Shown: positions 42,535 through 51,840 of the stretch, piece after piece
Layout: every line of letters begins with the position of its first letter
Numbering within the stretch: position 1 is the first letter of the stretch
Assembly: GCF_000430685.1 (NCBI RefSeq)
Contig: NZ_AUMM01000011.1
Span: 20,735 to 84,734, forward strand
Source: Tuberibacillus calidus DSM 17572
GTDB taxonomy: Bacteria; Bacillota; Bacilli; Bacillales; Sporolactobacillaceae
DNA length: 64,000 nt
Reading direction: 5' to 3'
Made by a program: the position numbers and the translations under genes
The notes under the pieces: model-generated
The model's input: the letters and a program-made list of their open reading frames with translations, nothing else
What the model was told of the DNA's origin: nothing
The model's database searches: none

Positions 42535-43608
42535 TTACGCATTCGTCACCAGCGATTCATGCTCGAATAGGCGGTCGAGTTCTTTTTTAATTGCTGACAC
42601 GCCTTCTTCAACCGAAGTAACGTGTAGCGGAATGGTGAGCCGCTCGTATTGCTCATGTGTATGACGGTATCTCGGATCATAATAATCGGTTAATAACAAA
42701 CGAACAAACCTCTCCCAGTCCCCGGAAAGAAACGCTTCATCGAGTTGAGCTTTAAGCTGTGGCTTTAAATATTTTTGTAAATTATAATACGCTTCCGTGA
42801 TTTCAGCTTTATGCTTTATTGGGTCGTATTCATCAATGATCGCTTTTACGCGTTTTTCAAATGGATATTCAATGAAAAGCCCAATGCCGCATCGTTTACC
42901 TTCAATAATAAAATCGGGAAGAACGATGCGCCCAATGCGCTTGCTTTCCGCTTCAATAATATAAAACGGTGCTTGGTCTGTCAGTGCCATGAGTCTTTCC
43001 CATAAACGGCATTCAAAAGCTTTCTGGGAAATCGGGTTTTGTCCGACTGCCCCGAAAATCGAACCCCGGTGACCCGCAAGTTCTTCTAAGTTAATCACGG
43101 GATAACCCTCTTCTTCGAGCTTATGAAGCATGTCCGTCTTGCGACTGCCGGTATAGCCCTCAATGATCACAAAGGGTTTATTGAGACGAGCGAAATGGTT
43201 AAGATCTTCGGTAATTTTTTTTCGAAAAGAACGGATCCCCCCTTTTAATTGCAAGCATGGGATACCCATCATCGTCATAAAGGAAGCAACGCTTTTGCTG
43301 CGCATGCCCCCACGCCAACAATAAATCACCATCTCCAGACCCGCACCGTGCAGCTCTGCGATTTGCTTGTAAAGATCCGGGAGTTTCGGAGCGACAAATT
43401 CAAGCCCGATTCGTTTGGCACTTTCTTGCCCTTTCTGTTTATAAATCGTGCCGACAATCGCCCTCTCTTCGTCTGAAAAAAGGGGCAGACTAATGCTTCC
43501 CGGAATATGAAATTCTGCGTATTCTTTCGGCGAACGGACATCGACTAAACAATAGCGTGATGCGTCTTTTAATAGTTCTTCTATTTCAATTTGTTTTAAA
43601 TCCGCCAT
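42535..43608 (-). CDS. selU: tRNA 2-selenouridine synthase
   Basis: Replaces sulfur of 2-thiouridine at the wobble position of tRNA-Lys, -Glu and -Gln with selenium from selenophosphate (also called MnmH or YbbB). 357 residues: an N-terminal rhodanese domain with the catalytic Cys in VIYCWRGGMRSKS near 97, then a P-loop domain. The P-loop reads GYTGSRKT, so the Gly normally before Lys is Arg. A tRNA-Gln gene lies about 2 kb away and SelD is in the window. It is a single minus-strand gene. Confidence 0.93.
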   Translation of the reverse strand: MADLKQIEIEELLKDASRYCLVDVRSPKEYAEFHIPGSISLPLFSDEERAIVGTIYKQKGQESAKRIGLEFVAPKLPDLYKQIAELHGAGLEMVIYCWRGGMRSKSVASFMTMMGIPCLQLKGGIRSFRKKITEDLNHFARLNKPFVIIEGYTGSRKTDMLHKLEEEGYPVINLEELAGHRGSIFGAVGQNPISQKAFECRLWERLMALTDQAPFYIIEAESKRIGRIVLPDFIIEGKRCGIGLFIEYPFEKRVKAIIDEYDPIKHKAEITEAYYNLQKYLKPQLKAQLDEAFLSGDWERFVRLLLTDYYDPRYRHTHEQYERLTIPLHVTSVEEGVSAIKKELDRLFEHESLVTNA

Positions 43609-44039
43609 GTTTTGTCACCTTCAAGGGTTATCAATAAAATTCATTCGTTACCATTATTAAATATTAGCCAGCCATCGTCAAATATCCTATTAGCAGGATG
43701 GTTTCCACTATTAAAAATAGACGGAAGTGCAAAAACAAATAGGTAGAAAGTCTCAGTTTTCTTTGACATCATCTTATCCATACTGACAACGAGCTTAAAT
43801 CTCGGTTGCAAAATTCATCGATTTTAGTTGTCCTGACTCTTTTTTTTGCAGATCGCGTCGAACAAAAATCATTTTTTTGAGCAAATGGCGACATAAAATG
43901 CAACATGAGACCTTTATACTGGAAAGTGGTGAAAATATAAATAATGGGAAGCGATAGAGGGACATTTCACAAGTGGGGCACCTGGAAATGATCCTGTTCG
44001 CCCCATTGCAAAATACATAAGGGGAAGGGGTCATCGGGA
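43609..44039. other. Intergenic region upstream of sinI
   Basis: About 430 bases with no convincing gene. It is the leader and promoter region of the plus-strand sinI gene and of the divergent selU. GCGTCGAAC near 43855 is a loose match to a Spo0A box (TTTGTCGAA). GGGGC/GCCCC near 43975-44005 could form a hairpin 20-60 bases before the sinI start. Both are weak. Confidence 0.3.
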
Positions 44040-44177
44040 TTGCAAACTTCATATGATCCGGAATGGGTGCTTTTAATGTTAATTGCAAGGGAACTCGGTA
44101 TTTCAAAAGAGGAGGTTGAAGCTTTTATTAACCGCCATAAAGATGAAAAAAAGAATCCGGAGAAAACCCGGACATAG
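44040..44177 (+). CDS. sinI: SinI-like antirepressor
   Basis: A 45-residue peptide with a SinI domain: DPEWVLLMLIARELGISKEE, followed by VEAFINRH. In B. subtilis SinI binds SinR through this helical hook and frees biofilm matrix genes. The start is TTG with GGGGAAGGGG nine bases upstream; an upstream TTG (44007) lacks a site. It is convergent to the sinR gene, with 60 bases between the stops, unlike the tandem sinI-sinR of B. subtilis. Identity is based on pattern recall; the role is inferred. Confidence 0.78.
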   Translation: MQTSYDPEWVLLMLIARELGISKEEVEAFINRHKDEKKNPEKTRT

Positions 44178-44237
44178 AGGTGATGTTCAATCACCGGTTT
44201 AACCCACCCTCTTAGATTAAAAAGCAGCATATCTACT

Positions 44238-44573
44238 TTATTTTTGGCTGTGACGCCATTTTTGATAATCCAAAAATTCTTTAAATGTTTTCTTATCTAT
44301 CCCAGCATCCATCGCTTCCTTTATTAAATCCAACCAATCTTGATCTAAAGGCTGGACGGTTTCCTCATCGGTATCCCGAATTAAATCAAGGACGCTGATC
44401 CCAAAAACCTCAGCGATCTTTTCAAGAAATTGTATGGACGGATTTTTCTGTATGTCCCTTTCAATGGTGCTGAGATAGGATTTAGAAACATTAGCCTTTT
44501 CGGCTAACTCGGTTAAAGACATGCCACGCTGTTGTCTTAATTGTTTGATTTTTTCTCCAAGCAATGCGATCAC
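44238..44573 (-). CDS. sinR: SinR-like transition-state repressor
   Basis: A 111-residue regulator, the same length as B. subtilis SinR. The N-terminal XRE helix-turn-helix is MSLTELAEKANVSKSYLSTI (about 18-37), then NPSIQFLEKIAEVF. The C-terminal SinI/SinR dimer domain ends FKEFLDYQKWRHSQK, nearly as in SinR. It represses biofilm matrix operons in Bacillus. The start GTG 44573 follows AAAGGG; the longer frame is not supported. The partner sinI lies convergently downstream. Confidence 0.9.
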   Translation of the reverse strand: MIALLGEKIKQLRQQRGMSLTELAEKANVSKSYLSTIERDIQKNPSIQFLEKIAEVFGISVLDLIRDTDEETVQPLDQDWLDLIKEAMDAGIDKKTFKEFLDYQKWRHSQK

Positions 44574-44756
44574 CAAGCCCTTTAGAAGTCCACCAATAAT
44601 AGTTTTATTATAACTAAAAAAGTGAAAAAAGTGTTTTATTTTTATGTTAAAATTGCAAATACTGTTGTTTGCATTGGCCAACCGCTAAGTCTCCACCTCT
44701 ATCTTCCTTTGACTTTGCGGAGGATTAAAGGGGTTTGCTCCGCTTTCCTCCCAACA

Positions 44757-44804
44757 TAAAAAGTCCTTTTCTGCTTATAGAAACGAACAGAAAAAGGACT
44801 TTCT
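44757..44804. terminator. Terminator of yneF
   Basis: AAAGTCCTTTTCTG pairs with CAGAAAAAGGACTTT around a 12-base loop, with a T run on the minus strand. Confidence 0.8.
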
Positions 44805-44854
44805 ACGCAATTCAAACGTGAATGGACGAATCCCTCCTAAGGGGATGCCGCTTT

Positions 44855-45070
44855 TTACTTCATTTGATTTTGTATCGCTTTCATCATTTGGTTAATTTTC
44901 TTTTGTGATGGATTTTGACCCATTTGCATCATCATAGCGCGCAACATTTTTTCATTAATCGGAGGGTTCTTCTTAAGATAATCCATCATGTATTTGCGGG
45001 CGATGAAAAAACCCAACACGACCCCCAAGGCAATGCCAATGACGCCAACCAAGATGTATAACCACAACAT
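44855..45070 (-). CDS. yneF: YneF family membrane protein
   Basis: A 71-residue protein with one N-terminal membrane helix and the [20 protein letters not shown] block typical of the UPF0154/YneF family, then a Met/Gln-rich helix. The function is unknown. The ATG at 45070 follows AAGGAGG. The order tkt, sirA, yneF is as in B. subtilis. Confidence 0.93.
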   Translation of the reverse strand: MLWLYILVGVIGIALGVVLGFFIARKYMMDYLKKNPPINEKMLRAMMMQMGQNPSQKKINQMMKAIQNQMK

Positions 45071-45238
45071 TATGTGCGTCCTCCTTCTTTCTGTACCGAA
45101 TATAACCATTAAAATAATGCCGGGTATTTGGCCTTCTGCGCCGTTCGCTAGATACCACGTTTTAGTGTACTATATGTCGTTTTTGAATACAATGTTTTTT
45201 CGTCATCTTTTTAGAGTAGCGTTCCCAAAATGTGAAAA

Positions 45239-45682
45239 TTATAATACAATTTGCCGATGGTTTAAGAGATGTTTTTTTTGCGGGGAAAGCCATGCCCCAC
45301 AATCGTTTTGATAGTCAACCGCAAAAAAATACGGATTATATTTGCGCAAGCCTTCAAAAACGGCTGCCTCCGCACCTAAATTACCACTTGCTTCTAATGA
45401 AATGTAATGATCGAATATCAGTGTCGCCTGACTGCCGTCTTTCAGCGTGATCGTAAACTGGTTTTCCATTGCTCTAGACGCCGATTGATGGGAAAACAAA
45501 CGCTGAAACAAGGAAGGGGCGATCGGCTCACTTATAAAATGCACTTGCCTTTTTAAAATGACTTTCCGGCGCGGATTTCTTTCCCTTACCGCTTCCATAA
45601 ACAATCCATATAATAAATCTTCTTTACCGACATAGAGCTCAGCGATGGCTTCTTTTAATAGATAAATATCAAAATACCTCAT
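45239..45682 (-). CDS. sirA: Sporulation inhibitor of replication SirA-like
   Basis: A 147-residue protein between tkt and yneF, the position of sirA (yneE) in B. subtilis. The pattern RYFDIYLLKEAIAELYVGKE at the start, QVHFISEPI in the middle and FEGLRKYNPYFFAVDY near the end fits SirA. SirA binds the DnaA N-terminal domain and blocks new replication rounds during sporulation. Identity rests on moderate similarity plus synteny. The ATG at 45682 follows GGGAG. Confidence 0.82.
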   Translation of the reverse strand: MRYFDIYLLKEAIAELYVGKEDLLYGLFMEAVRERNPRRKVILKRQVHFISEPIAPSLFQRLFSHQSASRAMENQFTITLKDGSQATLIFDHYISLEASGNLGAEAAVFEGLRKYNPYFFAVDYQNDCGAWLSPQKKHLLNHRQIVL

Positions 45683-45817
45683 GCTCCTCACTCCCGTCCG
45701 AAACGGTTTGTCCTTATTATAAAGGATTATCCATACAAACTTTGTCGAAAGAAAGGAGGCATGAGGTGATTTTTTTTACAATCTTTAAAACAAATGGTTG
45801 ATCTTGTCCCTAAATCA

Positions 45818-47818
45818 TCATTGTAATAGCTGTTTCATTTCACGAGCGACATTTTCTGCCGTAAAACCGTATTCGGCCATGACCTTGTTCCCATTTGCAG
45901 ACGCGCCGAAGCGGTCGATTGTCAATGTCGCGCCAAAACTTCCGACATATTTATGCCACCCTAAGGATGAACCAGCTTCAACGGCCAATCGTTTCGTCAC
46001 TTCCGGTGGAAGGATTTGCGCCTTATATTCTTCGGATTGTTTTTCAAACAAGTCCCAAGAAGGCATGCTGACGACGCGGACATGAATGCCTTCTTCAGCA
46101 AGCATTTTTTGAGCTTCCACAGCTAAATGAACTTCAGAACCAGTGGCCATAATGATGCCTTGGATTTTACCCTTTGCTTCGGAGACGATATAAGCCCCTC
46201 GTTTGACACCCTCAGCAGCGTGTTCGATCGTTCCCTCAAGCGTTGGGACGCCTTGTCGGGTTAAGACAAGAACGGTCGGCGTGTCCTGACTCTCTATCGC
46301 AATTTTCCACGCCTCGCGCGTTTCATTTCCGTCTGCTGGCCGCAGTACTGTGAGATTGGGCATTGCCCTTAGGGAAGCCAGTTGCTCGATCGGTTCATGT
46401 GTCGGCCCATCCTCTCCGACAGCAATGCTATCATGTGTAAAGACAAAAATGGACGGCACGTTCATCAAAGCGGACAACCGCAGTGCAGGCCGGAGATAAT
46501 CGGTGAAAACAAAGAAGGTTGAGCCGTACGGTTTCACACCTTTATGGAGCGCCATGCCGTTTACCGCTGCCGCCATAGCAAACTCCCGAACCCCGAACCA
46601 GACATTGCGTCCATCGTATTGACCTGGGAAAAAGTCGGTACTGTTTTTAATCAAGGTTTTTGTTGAAGAAGCCAAGTCCGCCGCTCCGCCAAAAATTTGC
46701 GGAACGACATCTGCTAAGGCATTTAAAATTTCATAAGAATATTCTCTCGTCGCTTTTTTGTCCCCGAGTTGGTATAGCGGAAGATCGGCTGCATAATCCT
46801 CTGGAATCGTACCGTTCATTGCCATATCCAACCGCGCGGCTTCTTCAGGGAAAACTTTCCGATAGCTCTCGACTAACGCGTTCCATTCAGCTTCTTCGGC
46901 TTCACCTTTTTGGCGAATCGCTTCGAAATGGGTCCGGACTTCCTCAGGTACATAGAAAGGTTCTTCATAAGGCCATTCATAATGTTGTTTAGCCCCGCGA
47001 GCTTCTTCGGCACTTAATGGTTTGCCGTGGACTTCATTTGTTCCAGCAACCGTCGGCGCCCCGTAACCGATGGTCGTCTTGATTTCGATAAGGGTCGGAC
47101 GGTTTAACTCGGCTTTGGCTTCGGCGATCGCTTGATTGATCGCTGTGATATCATTCCCATCTTCAACGAATAAGGTTTGCCATCCGTAAGCTTCAAAACG
47201 TTGACGGACATTTTCGCCAAAGGCTTTGTCTAAATCGCCATCCAATGAAATGTCATTAGAATCATATAGGACGATTAAACGACCGAGCTTTAAGTGTCCA
47301 GCGAGTGAAGCCGCTTCGGAGGCGACCCCTTCCATCAAATCTCCATCTCCGCAAATCGCATATGTATAATGGTCGACAATATGATAGCCAGGTTTGTTGA
47401 AGGTCGCAGCTAAATGGCGTTCCGCCATCGCCATCCCAACAGCCATCGCAATGCCTTGGCCGAGCGGGCCGGTTGTCGCATCAACGCCAGGCGTGTGTCC
47501 ATATTCCGGATGACCCGGTGTTTTGGATCCCCATTGCCGAAACGCTTTTATATCATCCAGCGTGACGTCATAGCCTGATAAATGTAAAAGGCTGTACAAA
47601 AGCATGGACCCGTGGCCGGCTGACAGCACGAAGCGATCGCGGTTAAACCAATCCGGATTGTTTGGATTGTGCTTCATATGGCTTGTCCATAAGGTGTAAG
47701 CCATCGGCGCTGCCCCCATCGGCATGCCCGGATGCCCGGAATTGGCCTTTTCAATCGCATCCATCGATAACGTGCGAATGGTATTGATGGCTAACTGTTC
47801 AATAGATTGGGTCAACAC
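45818..47818 (-). CDS. tkt: Transketolase
   Basis: TPP enzyme of the pentose phosphate pathway that moves two-carbon units between sugar phosphates. The 666 residues are standard. Blocks: [20 protein letters not shown] near 13, the TPP motif [20 protein letters not shown] near 153, [19 protein letters not shown] near 460 and the C-terminal domain ending EMKQLLQ. Start GTG 47818 or the next codon, TTG, after GGAGGAAGG. Synteny with sirA and yneF is kept. Confidence 0.96.
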   Translation of the reverse strand: MLTQSIEQLAINTIRTLSMDAIEKANSGHPGMPMGAAPMAYTLWTSHMKHNPNNPDWFNRDRFVLSAGHGSMLLYSLLHLSGYDVTLDDIKAFRQWGSKTPGHPEYGHTPGVDATTGPLGQGIAMAVGMAMAERHLAATFNKPGYHIVDHYTYAICGDGDLMEGVASEAASLAGHLKLGRLIVLYDSNDISLDGDLDKAFGENVRQRFEAYGWQTLFVEDGNDITAINQAIAEAKAELNRPTLIEIKTTIGYGAPTVAGTNEVHGKPLSAEEARGAKQHYEWPYEEPFYVPEEVRTHFEAIRQKGEAEEAEWNALVESYRKVFPEEAARLDMAMNGTIPEDYAADLPLYQLGDKKATREYSYEILNALADVVPQIFGGAADLASSTKTLIKNSTDFFPGQYDGRNVWFGVREFAMAAAVNGMALHKGVKPYGSTFFVFTDYLRPALRLSALMNVPSIFVFTHDSIAVGEDGPTHEPIEQLASLRAMPNLTVLRPADGNETREAWKIAIESQDTPTVLVLTRQGVPTLEGTIEHAAEGVKRGAYIVSEAKGKIQGIIMATGSEVHLAVEAQKMLAEEGIHVRVVSMPSWDLFEKQSEEYKAQILPPEVTKRLAVEAGSSLGWHKYVGSFGATLTIDRFGASANGNKVMAEYGFTAENVAREMKQLLQ

Positions 47819-47981
47819 ACATCATCCTTCCTCCTCTATTCGATAACAGTTTAACACAAACCGTATTTTTCATCATGTCGGAGCTCTTTTTTAGTATGGG
47901 AAGGACGTGATGAAACATGCATCCCCTGCCGCTTTCGCGCGCAAGGGATGCTGAATATGAAGCCAGTAAATAGGTCGAGCA

Positions 47982-48266
47982 TTAGTCGTTGGCATAAGTT
48001 AAAACGACATCTTCCAAGTTTTCATCCGCATCAAGGGTCACTGTATCTAAAAACCAACGGTCATCGGGGTCGGCAAAAAACGTAATGCCATCAATAATGG
48101 TTTGATCACAATGACGATCAAGTTTGCCACTTCTCTCCACACCCACCGAAAAGCCATTTTTCCCTGCTTTTCCGCCATACCTTACGAAAAGACGAATGGC
48201 TTCACCGTTTTCGAGTTCCATCTCTTTCTTATAGAAGCGAGCGGCACGTTTGGTGACTGTAAACAA
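47982..48266 (-). CDS. yneR: HesB-like protein, YneR family
   Basis: A 94-residue HesB/IscA-fold protein: AARFYKKEMELENGEAIRLF, then VRYGGKAGKNGFSVGV. The cysteines that bind Fe-S in true A-type carriers are missing (one Cys only), as in YneR-type proteins, so it is not a standard cluster carrier. The function is unknown. The start is TTG at 48266 with AGGAGG seven bases upstream. Confidence 0.85.
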   Translation of the reverse strand: MFTVTKRAARFYKKEMELENGEAIRLFVRYGGKAGKNGFSVGVERSGKLDRHCDQTIIDGITFFADPDDRWFLDTVTLDADENLEDVVLTYAND

Positions 48267-48470
48267 AGCGATTCCTCCTCATTTCCCGTTTACTAACACT
48301 ATATTGTTATATAACAGAAAATGCAACTACTTTTTGATATATTACAAAATTTTTATGAAATGCCTTTTGCCCTAAGGAAGTTTTTATCAAAATTTCTATC
48401 AATCGTTTGCCGTGTCATCGGAACATTCATCATGCCTTTCTGGCAGCCACTTTGTTTTTTACCTTTAAAT

Positions 48471-48503
48471 AAAAAACCATCAAGGCTTTAGCCTTAATGG
48501 TTT
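48471..48503 (-). terminator. Terminator of ynzC
   Basis: AAAAACCATCAAGGC pairs with GCCTTAATGGTTTTT around TTTA, with one wobble pair; the stem includes the last ynzC codons. Confidence 0.85.
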
Positions 48504-48727
48504 TTGCGCCGTTCTTTACTTTGTTTTAATTTCAGAGGCGTGACGTCTCTACCTTCCATATCCACAACTTTAATGGCATGCAATTGTTCTCGGAATTGCG
48601 CGCGAAAAGCGAGCAAGTATTCCGCACGCAGTGCATTTTGTTCACGTTTTTCTTCAGGAGTGAGGCCCTCTCTTTTTGCCTTCTTGGCCAATGCATTAAT
48701 GCGATTCAATTTATCTTTCGATAGCAA
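48494..48727 (-). CDS. ynzC: DUF896 family protein YnzC
   Basis: A 77-residue charged helical protein: KLNRINALAKKAKREGLTPE, then EKREQNALRAEYL, the DUF896 signature. In B. subtilis ynzC sits in the SOS-controlled yneA-yneB-ynzC operon. Here it follows yneA, and the resolvase-like yneB is missing. The start is TTG at 48727 behind GAGAGGA. Confidence 0.92.
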   Translation of the reverse strand: MLSKDKLNRINALAKKAKREGLTPEEKREQNALRAEYLLAFRAQFREQLHAIKVVDMEGRDVTPLKLKQSKERRKNH

Positions 48728-48799
48728 ACCAAGTCATCCTCTCGAGACGAGCTGCTTTTAGCTTAACCGATGAGAAGACCAAGGGCAAGTCGAACGCTC

Positions 48800-49120
48800 T
48801 TATCGAGACGCCACTTCATCTTTAGAAAAATGATTTTTTTCCGCTTTAACGGGAATAACAAGCTGATCGCCTACCTGAATGTTTTCCGCCCGAACATGGT
48901 TTACTTCCTCAACCCATTTTATAAATGACGTTGGGTCGCCTCCCTCATCATACTTTACCGCCATCATCCATAATGTATCTCCTGGATGAACCTTTACTTT
49001 CATATAATCGCTCGTGTCCATTGGCTTTAACGCATGGATCACTGCGAAAATGCACGCAGCAAACATGACAACAAATAAAATCGATAACAATAAGTTTGAT
49101 TGAGACCTTTCTCTTAACAT
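48800..49120 (-). CDS. yneA: Cell division suppressor YneA
   Basis: A 106-residue SOS-induced division inhibitor with one membrane helix (about 10-32) and an extracytoplasmic LysM domain (VKVHPGDTLWMMAVKY near 43, then NIQVGDQLVIP). It delays septum formation after DNA damage. It is divergent from lexA with SOS boxes between. The ATG at 49120 has GGAGGGG upstream; earlier ATG codons overlap that site. Confidence 0.93.
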   Translation of the reverse strand: MLRERSQSNLLLSILFVVMFAACIFAVIHALKPMDTSDYMKVKVHPGDTLWMMAVKYDEGGDPTSFIKWVEEVNHVRAENIQVGDQLVIPVKAEKNHFSKDEVASR

Positions 49121-49139
49121 ACTCATACCCCTCCGCAAC

Positions 49140-49213
49140 CGTATGTATGTTCGCTACTAAAAATATTAAGGGGAACATTTATTCTTGTCAAGCATTTTTC
49201 GAACGAATGTTTG
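49140..49213. promoter_or_regulatory. LexA (SOS) boxes between yneA and lexA
   Basis: CGAACGAATGTTTG (49200-49213) fits the Bacillus SOS consensus CGAACRNRYGTTYG exactly. CGTATGTATGTTCG (49140-49153) is a second copy with two mismatches, nearer yneA. They allow joint control of both divergent genes. Confidence 0.88.
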
Positions 49214-49304
49214 CAAAACAGACAGGTCGATGGTATACTTCAAATAAAGCCACTGGTTTTTCAATCATCCTGTAAAACCATGTAGAAACGGGGAATGAGA
49301 GGGT

Positions 49305-49919
49305 ATGAAACTATCAAAGCGGCAACAAGCCATTATGGATTTTATTAAAAAGGAAGTCGCCACAAAGGGGTATCCACCATCGGTGCGTGAAATCGGCAAT
49401 GCCGTGGGCCTTGCTTCAAGCTCGACGGTTCACGGGCATTTAAATCGTCTGGAGAAGAAAGGTTTGATTCGACGCGATCCGACGAAACCGCGGGCCATCG
49501 AAATTCTCGATCGTGAGGAATTTGCTTTACCAAAACAAGAAACAGTATTTTTACCGGTGATCGGGAAAGTCACAGCTGGGGAACCGATTACGGCCATCGA
49601 GAATATTGAAGAGTACATCCCGGTTCCGAAATCCATGGTGTCAAACGAAGATGCCTTTATATTAAATGTCGTCGGAGATAGTATGATCAATGCGGGGATT
49701 TTTGACGGCGACCAAGTGATCGTCCGCCCGCAACAAACCGCGGAAAACGGTGAAATCATTGTCGCCATGACGGAAGACGGTGAAGCGACGGTCAAGCGCT
49801 TTTTTAAAGAAAAGGATCACATTCGTCTGCAACCGGAAAATCCGACAATGGCGCCAATTATCGTCAAAAACTGCACCATTCTTGGAAAAGTCGTCGGGTT
49901 ATTCCGAAGCCTCCATTAA
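49305..49919 (+). CDS. lexA: LexA repressor
   Basis: SOS master repressor of 204 residues. N-terminal winged helix ([20 protein letters not shown], then [20 protein letters not shown]). The self-cleavage site is Ala-Gly in [12 protein letters not shown] near residue 91. The catalytic Ser is in [11 protein letters not shown] near 127 and the Lys in [10 protein letters not shown] near 165. ATG 49305 follows GAGAGGG. Divergent from yneA with a perfect SOS box. Confidence 0.97.
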   Translation: MKLSKRQQAIMDFIKKEVATKGYPPSVREIGNAVGLASSSTVHGHLNRLEKKGLIRRDPTKPRAIEILDREEFALPKQETVFLPVIGKVTAGEPITAIENIEEYIPVPKSMVSNEDAFILNVVGDSMINAGIFDGDQVIVRPQQTAENGEIIVAMTEDGEATVKRFFKEKDHIRLQPENPTMAPIIVKNCTILGKVVGLFRSLH

Positions 49920-49926
49920 CGCTTAC

Positions 49927-49968
49927 TAAAAATAAACCCCTCGATGCCTTGTGCATCAAGGGGTTTTG
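49927..49968. terminator. Bidirectional terminator between lexA and glnA
   Basis: AAACCCCTCGATGC pairs with GCATCAAGGGGTTT around a short loop. It serves convergent lexA and glnA. Confidence 0.88.
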
Positions 49969-49971
49969 CTA

Positions 49972-51306
49972 TTAATACATCATCATATATTGATCGCGTT
50001 CCCACGGATGGACTTGCGTGCGGAACATATCCCATTCAATTTCTTTGGCTTCGACAAAACGGCTTAAAACGTGTTTGCCAAGTGCACTCGTAATCACTTC
50101 ATCCTGCTTCATCACCGTTAGCGCCTCAAATAAAGTACCTGGGAGGTCGTGAATACCGATCGCTTCCCGTTCTTCTTTATCCATGACATAGATATTGCGA
50201 TCCACTGGGGCCGGAGGCGTCAACTTTCTTTTTATACCGTCGAGGCCTGCGGCAAGAAGCACGGCCATCGCGAGATACGGGTTGGCTGACGGGTCAACGC
50301 TACGCACTTCAATCCGCGTGCTTAAGCCTCGCTTAGCTGGCACGCGAATGAGCGGGCTGCGGTTTCGTAGTGACCAGGCCACATAACACGGCGCTTCATA
50401 CCCCGGCACGAGCCGTTTGTATGAGTTGACGGTTGGGTTCGTAATGGCCGTAAAGGAGCGGGCGTGTTCCATAACACCTGCCAAAAATTGCATGGCCGTT
50501 TCACTGAGCTGATGTTCCGCCGAAGGGTCAAAGAAGGCATTTTCATTGCCGCGGAATAAAGACATATTCGAGTGCATCCCAGACCCGTTGACACCAAATA
50601 ACGGTTTGGGCATAAATGTCGCGTGTAAACCGTGCTGACGGGCAATGGTTTTGACGACCAATTTAAAGGTCTGGATATTATCACACGTCGTTAGGGCATC
50701 TGCATATTTGAAGTCAATTTCATGTTGTCCTGGCGCCACTTCGTGATGTGAAGCTTCGACTTCAAAACCCATGTCCTCCAATTCCAACACAATGTCACGA
50801 CGGCAATTTTCACCGAGGTCTGTCGGGGCAAGGTCGAAATATCCGCCTTGATCGTTTAACTCAAGTGTCGGTTGGCCTTTTTCGTCCATTTTAAACAAGA
50901 AAAATTCCGGCTCAGGACCAATGTTAAAGCTCGTAAATCCAAGTCTTTTCATTTCCTCAACTTGTCGTTTTAAAATGTAACGCGGATCGCCTTCAAAAGG
51001 CGTACCGTCAGCATTATAGATATCACAGATCAAACGCGCGACCTTGCCCTTACCAGAAGTCCACGGAAAGACGACCCAAGTGTCTAAGTCTGGGTATAAG
51101 TACATATCGGATTCTTCAATGCGGACAAAACCTTCAATCGACGAGCCGTCAAACATGATTTCATTATCCAGAGCTTTTTTTAACAAATCGACCGGGATTT
51201 CGACATTCTTAATAATCCCCAATAAATCCGTAAATTGCAGACGAATGAATTTAACGTTTTCCTCCTCGGCAAATTTTAAAATGTCTTCTTTTGCGTATTT
51301 TCCCAT
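49972..51306 (-). CDS. glnA: Glutamine synthetase, type I-alpha
   Basis: Makes glutamine from glutamate, ammonia and ATP. At 444 residues it equals B. subtilis GlnA. Blocks: [20 protein letters not shown] near 53, GPEPEFFLF near 130, the ATP-binding and latch regions with [20 protein letters not shown] near 225, and [17 protein letters not shown] near 333. In Bacillus the feedback-inhibited enzyme also controls GlnR and TnrA by protein contact. The ATG at 51306 follows GGGAGG. It is in a glnR-glnA operon with a GlnR box upstream. Confidence 0.97.
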   Translation of the reverse strand: MGKYAKEDILKFAEEENVKFIRLQFTDLLGIIKNVEIPVDLLKKALDNEIMFDGSSIEGFVRIEESDMYLYPDLDTWVVFPWTSGKGKVARLICDIYNADGTPFEGDPRYILKRQVEEMKRLGFTSFNIGPEPEFFLFKMDEKGQPTLELNDQGGYFDLAPTDLGENCRRDIVLELEDMGFEVEASHHEVAPGQHEIDFKYADALTTCDNIQTFKLVVKTIARQHGLHATFMPKPLFGVNGSGMHSNMSLFRGNENAFFDPSAEHQLSETAMQFLAGVMEHARSFTAITNPTVNSYKRLVPGYEAPCYVAWSLRNRSPLIRVPAKRGLSTRIEVRSVDPSANPYLAMAVLLAAGLDGIKRKLTPPAPVDRNIYVMDKEEREAIGIHDLPGTLFEALTVMKQDEVITSALGKHVLSRFVEAKEIEWDMFRTQVHPWERDQYMMMY

Positions 51307-51348
51307 ATTCAGCGATCCTCCCAATTGTGAAAGTCAGATGATGGTGTC

Positions 51349-51750
51349 TTAGTGGAAAAATCGTGATAGTTCACCTTGAATCAGATTGGTGCGGCCAATT
51401 TTACTTGGGTCAAAAAGTTCCCGTCGCATCAGCTTAAAGAGCACATCGTCGCTTAACTCTTGCTTTTTGGTTGGCTCTATTTTCACCGGAATTGGTCGTT
51501 CGTCTTGCGCTTTTTCTCCGAGAACATGTTTGATGCCGGCCAAATTCACGCCTTTATCCAAAAGTTTCTTAATTTCCAAGAGCCGTTCAACATCGTTAAA
51601 GGAGAACAACCGACGATTGCCATTTGTCCGTTCGGGATGAATGAGTTGATGTTCTTCATAATAACGGATCTGCCGAGCGCTCAAACCGGTCAGTTTCCCA
51701 ACAATGCTCATGGAAAATAACGGCGTGTTTCGGCGAATGCTATCATCCAT
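51349..51750 (-). CDS. glnR: MerR-family nitrogen repressor GlnR
   Basis: A 133-residue MerR-type regulator with the N-terminal helix-turn-helix IVGKLTGLSARQIRYYEEHQ (about 16-35) and the Bacillus GlnR C-terminal tail that senses feedback-inhibited glutamine synthetase. Represses glnRA and other nitrogen genes in glutamine excess. First gene of glnRA, with a consensus promoter and GlnR box upstream. Confidence 0.96.
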   Translation of the reverse strand: MDDSIRRNTPLFSMSIVGKLTGLSARQIRYYEEHQLIHPERTNGNRRLFSFNDVERLLEIKKLLDKGVNLAGIKHVLGEKAQDERPIPVKIEPTKKQELSDDVLFKLMRRELFDPSKIGRTNLIQGELSRFFH

Positions 51751-51776
51751 AAGACACCCTCCTTCCTGCTAAAATT

Positions 51777-51826
51777 ATTATATGTCATGACATTAAATAC
51801 GTCAACACATGTTAGCTTTTCTGACA
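51777..51826 (-). promoter_or_regulatory. glnRA promoter and GlnR/TnrA box
   Basis: Minus strand: TTGACG (51800-51805), 17 bases, TATAAT (51777-51782). Just upstream, TGTCAGAAAAGCTAACA (51810-51826) fits the GlnR consensus TGTNA-N7-TNACA exactly. TGTCATGACATATAATA, overlapping the -10, is a second site with one mismatch, like the paired operators of B. subtilis glnRA. Confidence 0.88.
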
Positions 51827-51840
51827 CAAAAAATTAGAAA

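Noticed and set aside
44585..44681. N-terminal extension of SinR to 147 residues
   Set aside because: The extension has no ribosome site, and the 111-residue form equals known SinR.
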